Assembly (NCBI GenBank): GCA_003167555.1
Contig: PMSN01000011.1
Coordinates: forward strand, 496,001-560,000
From: Spartobacteria bacterium
Lineage (GTDB): Bacteria > Verrucomicrobiota > Verrucomicrobiia > Chthoniobacterales > UBA10450
Direction of reading: 5' to 3'
Length of the DNA stretch: 64,000 nt
The position numbers and the translations under genes are program-made. A model generated the notes under the pieces. It saw nothing but the letters and a program-made list of their open reading frames with translations. It did not search any database and was not told the origin of the DNA. Shown here in pieces: positions 62,335 to 64,000 of the stretch (its first letter is position 1; every line of letters starts with the position of its first letter).

Positions 62335-64000
62335 TCAGGGAATGGAGATGACGCGCAAGGTTCTCATTTGGTTGTCACAGATATGGACCACGAGATTGCT
62401 TCCTTTGAATAGATTGTCTCGCAACTCTTTCCCAAGGGACTTAAAGAAGTCAGTTAGCCCCGGATTGTTCTCGGTGTCTTTTTGCACGACCGCTCGCATC
62501 TCATAGGTTGTGCCAGTCTTGTTGAGTTGAATCGTTATCTTCGTTCCGTCGAAGACTCCCCGCTTGACCAGATAATTCCCTAACTTCCGCGCGTCGGCCT
62601 CTGGAACAGATGCAGGGTAGTAGATTTCTCCTCCGTTAAATTCCAGCATCTTCCCCAGGTCGTCAGTCGCTTTGGGAAGCTTCGTGCGCGCTTCAGCAAT
62701 TTGTTTCAGAGTCTCAGCGTTGCCGTTCGCGAGCCACTCTGCTTCCGCGAGTGAGTCCGGCGTTTTGTCGCTAATCCGGTTCTGGAGGTATTGAGGAATT
62801 GTGAGTTTGGAAAAGGGTGAGATTGAACGCGTGGTGCGATCGGCGAGGAACCAGCGACCCCACCGCGCGCTGTCATCATCGGCCGGGGCCGCGGCGAGTT
62901 CGCTCCGAATGTTCGCGAGCTTCTCGTTCCCATCAGGGAGCGGTTCGAAAACGCTGCGGTCGTTCAAGTGTTGACCCGACACTGCTTCAGCCAGGCGCAG
63001 CAACCAGTCGGGCGCCGCTTTGACCATGGGTGCTATGTCTCGAATGTAGGCTACGTTACCGGAAGCGGTCACCACTTGTCTGCCATCTGGACTAAACTGT
63101 GCCCATGTTACCGGCGCCGGATGGAAGAGATAGTCCGAAAGCGGTTTGCCGGTTTCGACATCCCAGATTCGCACCGTCTTATCATCGGAAGCTGTCACTA
63201 ATCGCCGGCCCTCCCGATCAAAGCGAGCCGACCTTACCTCGCCTTCATGGCGAAGTGCCTCGATGGTAGGTTTGCCGCTTTCCAATTCCCAAACTTGGGC
63301 GGTGCGATCAGCCAGGGCCGTTGCGAGATGTTTTCCATCCGGGCTAAACTCAGCTGCCCAGACTGCTATAGCTCTAAGGTTCAGAACTAACTTGCGAGTC
63401 TCCACATCCCAAACTTGCAAAGGAGTAGGAGCGAGCGGACTGGCCCCCAGAGTAAAGAGTCGTTTTCCATCCAGAGAAAACTGTGCGGCAAAGACGTTGA
63501 AGTCTTGCTCGAACGGTTCTGTCACCAGCTTGCCGGTCGCCACGTCCCAGACCCGGGCCTTTTTATTCTCGATCTCCCTGGCCGTGCCCTCCTTGTCTTC
63601 GGCCACCGTAACAACGCGTTTCCCATCCGGGCTGAACTGGGCCATCTGCAATGGGTTTTCTTGCTGAAGGGACGGCCCCAAGCTCTTGCCGCTCCTAGTA
63701 TCCCAAACCCGCGCGCTCCCATCCTTTGACGCGGTAACTACCTCGCCTCCATCCTGGCTGAATTTCGCGGACGCAACATCTGCTTTGTGTCGCATTGGTT
63801 CCGCCGCCGGTTGCCCGGTTTGAACGTTCCAAACTTTCACTTCATTCAGTGAACTAGCCCCGACTGTCACGGCCCATTCGCCTCCCGAGCTAAGTCTTAC
63901 CAAGCTGGGCTCAGCGCCAGTGCCCTTGAATAGCTCCTTCTCGAGCAGATCCTTCTCCGCGTCCCAGACTCGCACGGTATTGTCGTGTGATACCGTCAGG
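62335..64000 (-). CDS. WD40-repeat protein (5' end beyond window)
   Basis: At least 555 residues are present and the frame stays open at the right edge (LTVSHDNTVRVWDAEKD). Seven or so WD40 blades are visible, for example VVTASKDGSARVWDTRSG, HLATALADRTAQVWEL and VTASDDKTVRIWDVETG. After residue 330 of this part a different C-terminal domain of about 200 residues follows (ADDDSARWGRWFLADRTTR, ISDKTPDSLAEAEW). Such proteins are protein-interaction scaffolds, often fused to serine/threonine kinases in this kind of bacterium; the missing N-terminus could hold one. Confidence 0.85.
   Translation of the reverse strand, partial: LTVSHDNTVRVWDAEKDLLEKELFKGTGAEPSLVRLSSGGEWAVTVGASSLNEVKVWNVQTGQPAAEPMRHKADVASAKFSQDGGEVVTASKDGSARVWDTRSGKSLGPSLQQENPLQMAQFSPDGKRVVTVAEDKEGTAREIENKKARVWDVATGKLVTEPFEQDFNVFAAQFSLDGKRLFTLGASPLAPTPLQVWDVETRKLVLNLRAIAVWAAEFSPDGKHLATALADRTAQVWELESGKPTIEALRHEGEVRSARFDREGRRLVTASDDKTVRIWDVETGKPLSDYLFHPAPVTWAQFSPDGRQVVTASGNVAYIRDIAPMVKAAPDWLLRLAEAVSGQHLNDRSVFEPLPDGNEKLANIRSELAAAPADDDSARWGRWFLADRTTRSISPFSKLTIPQYLQNRISDKTPDSLAEAEWLANGNAETLKQIAEARTKLPKATDDLGKMLEFNGGEIYYPASVPEADARKLGNYLVKRGVFDGTKITIQLNKTGTTYEMRAVVQKDTENNPGLTDFFKSLGKELRDNLFKGSNLVVHICDNQMRTLRVISIP

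Overview
The window looks like a stretch of a GC-rich soil bacterium, most likely a verrucomicrobial (Chthoniobacterales-like) genome. This is inferred from gene content: orphan tandem MacB/FtsX-type permeases, a DUF2905 protein, Spy-like and YfhO-like proteins, and many short palindromic REP-like elements between genes. No rRNA or marker-protein tree is available here, so the phylum is tentative. Most of the sequence is ordinary chromosome broken by two or three accessory segments.

Layout. 0.1-8.4 kb: three tandem ADOP-type permeases and a secreted DUF4097-like protein; the first permease is bracketed by two inverted copies of a 90-bp palindromic repeat. 8.4-11.4 kb: TPR lipoprotein, YajQ, MoaD-like protein and Hpt. 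11.4-23.8 kb: an island of about 12 kb that appears to interrupt yjbQ (5' part at 11.43 kb, probable 3' remnant ending at 23827). It encodes a sigma54 enhancer-binding regulator, a methyltransferase, two paralogous zinc-ribbon proteins, a degenerate receiver protein, and a complex related to complex I and group 4 hydrogenases: ferredoxin-small subunit fusion, HTH/PTS-EIIA protein, NuoL-, NuoH-, HyfE- and NuoN-like membrane subunits and a NuoCD-like large subunit. The large subunit lacks the N-terminal NiFe ligand cysteines, so the complex resembles the hydrogenase-related (Ehr) complexes rather than a hydrogenase. A -24/-12 promoter candidate lies between the divergent regulator and the first operon gene.

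23.9-34.8 kb: housekeeping genes (serine hydrolase, a frameshifted REP-associated transposase flanked by REP elements, PepF, uracil-DNA glycosylase, DnaJ-like protein, RpiB, UbiA-like prenyltransferase, PilC/GspF). 35.0-41.6 kb: a second accessory segment. Its first half is a bacterial ubiquitin-like conjugation operon (multiubiquitin protein, E2-like protein, JAB-E1 fusion) divergent from a sigma factor, a small unknown protein and an ImmA/IrrE peptidase. Its second half is a SAMHD1-like HD phosphohydrolase with a YwgA-like partner. This is the strongest candidate for a little-described system.

41.7-47.0 kb: a segment bounded by two direct copies of the last 93 bp of rarA. It holds a methyltransferase, an FAD monooxygenase, a metallo-beta-lactamase-fold protein, a decayed YceI gene and a truncated toxin with its antitoxin. 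47-64 kb: rarA (with an in-frame REP-derived insertion), a DUF1460 amidase-like protein, a PAS-GAF histidine kinase, tmRNA, small secreted or lipoproteins, msrA, trmB, comEC, another metallo-beta-lactamase-fold protein, a YfhO-like membrane protein, and a WD40 gene that runs off the right edge.
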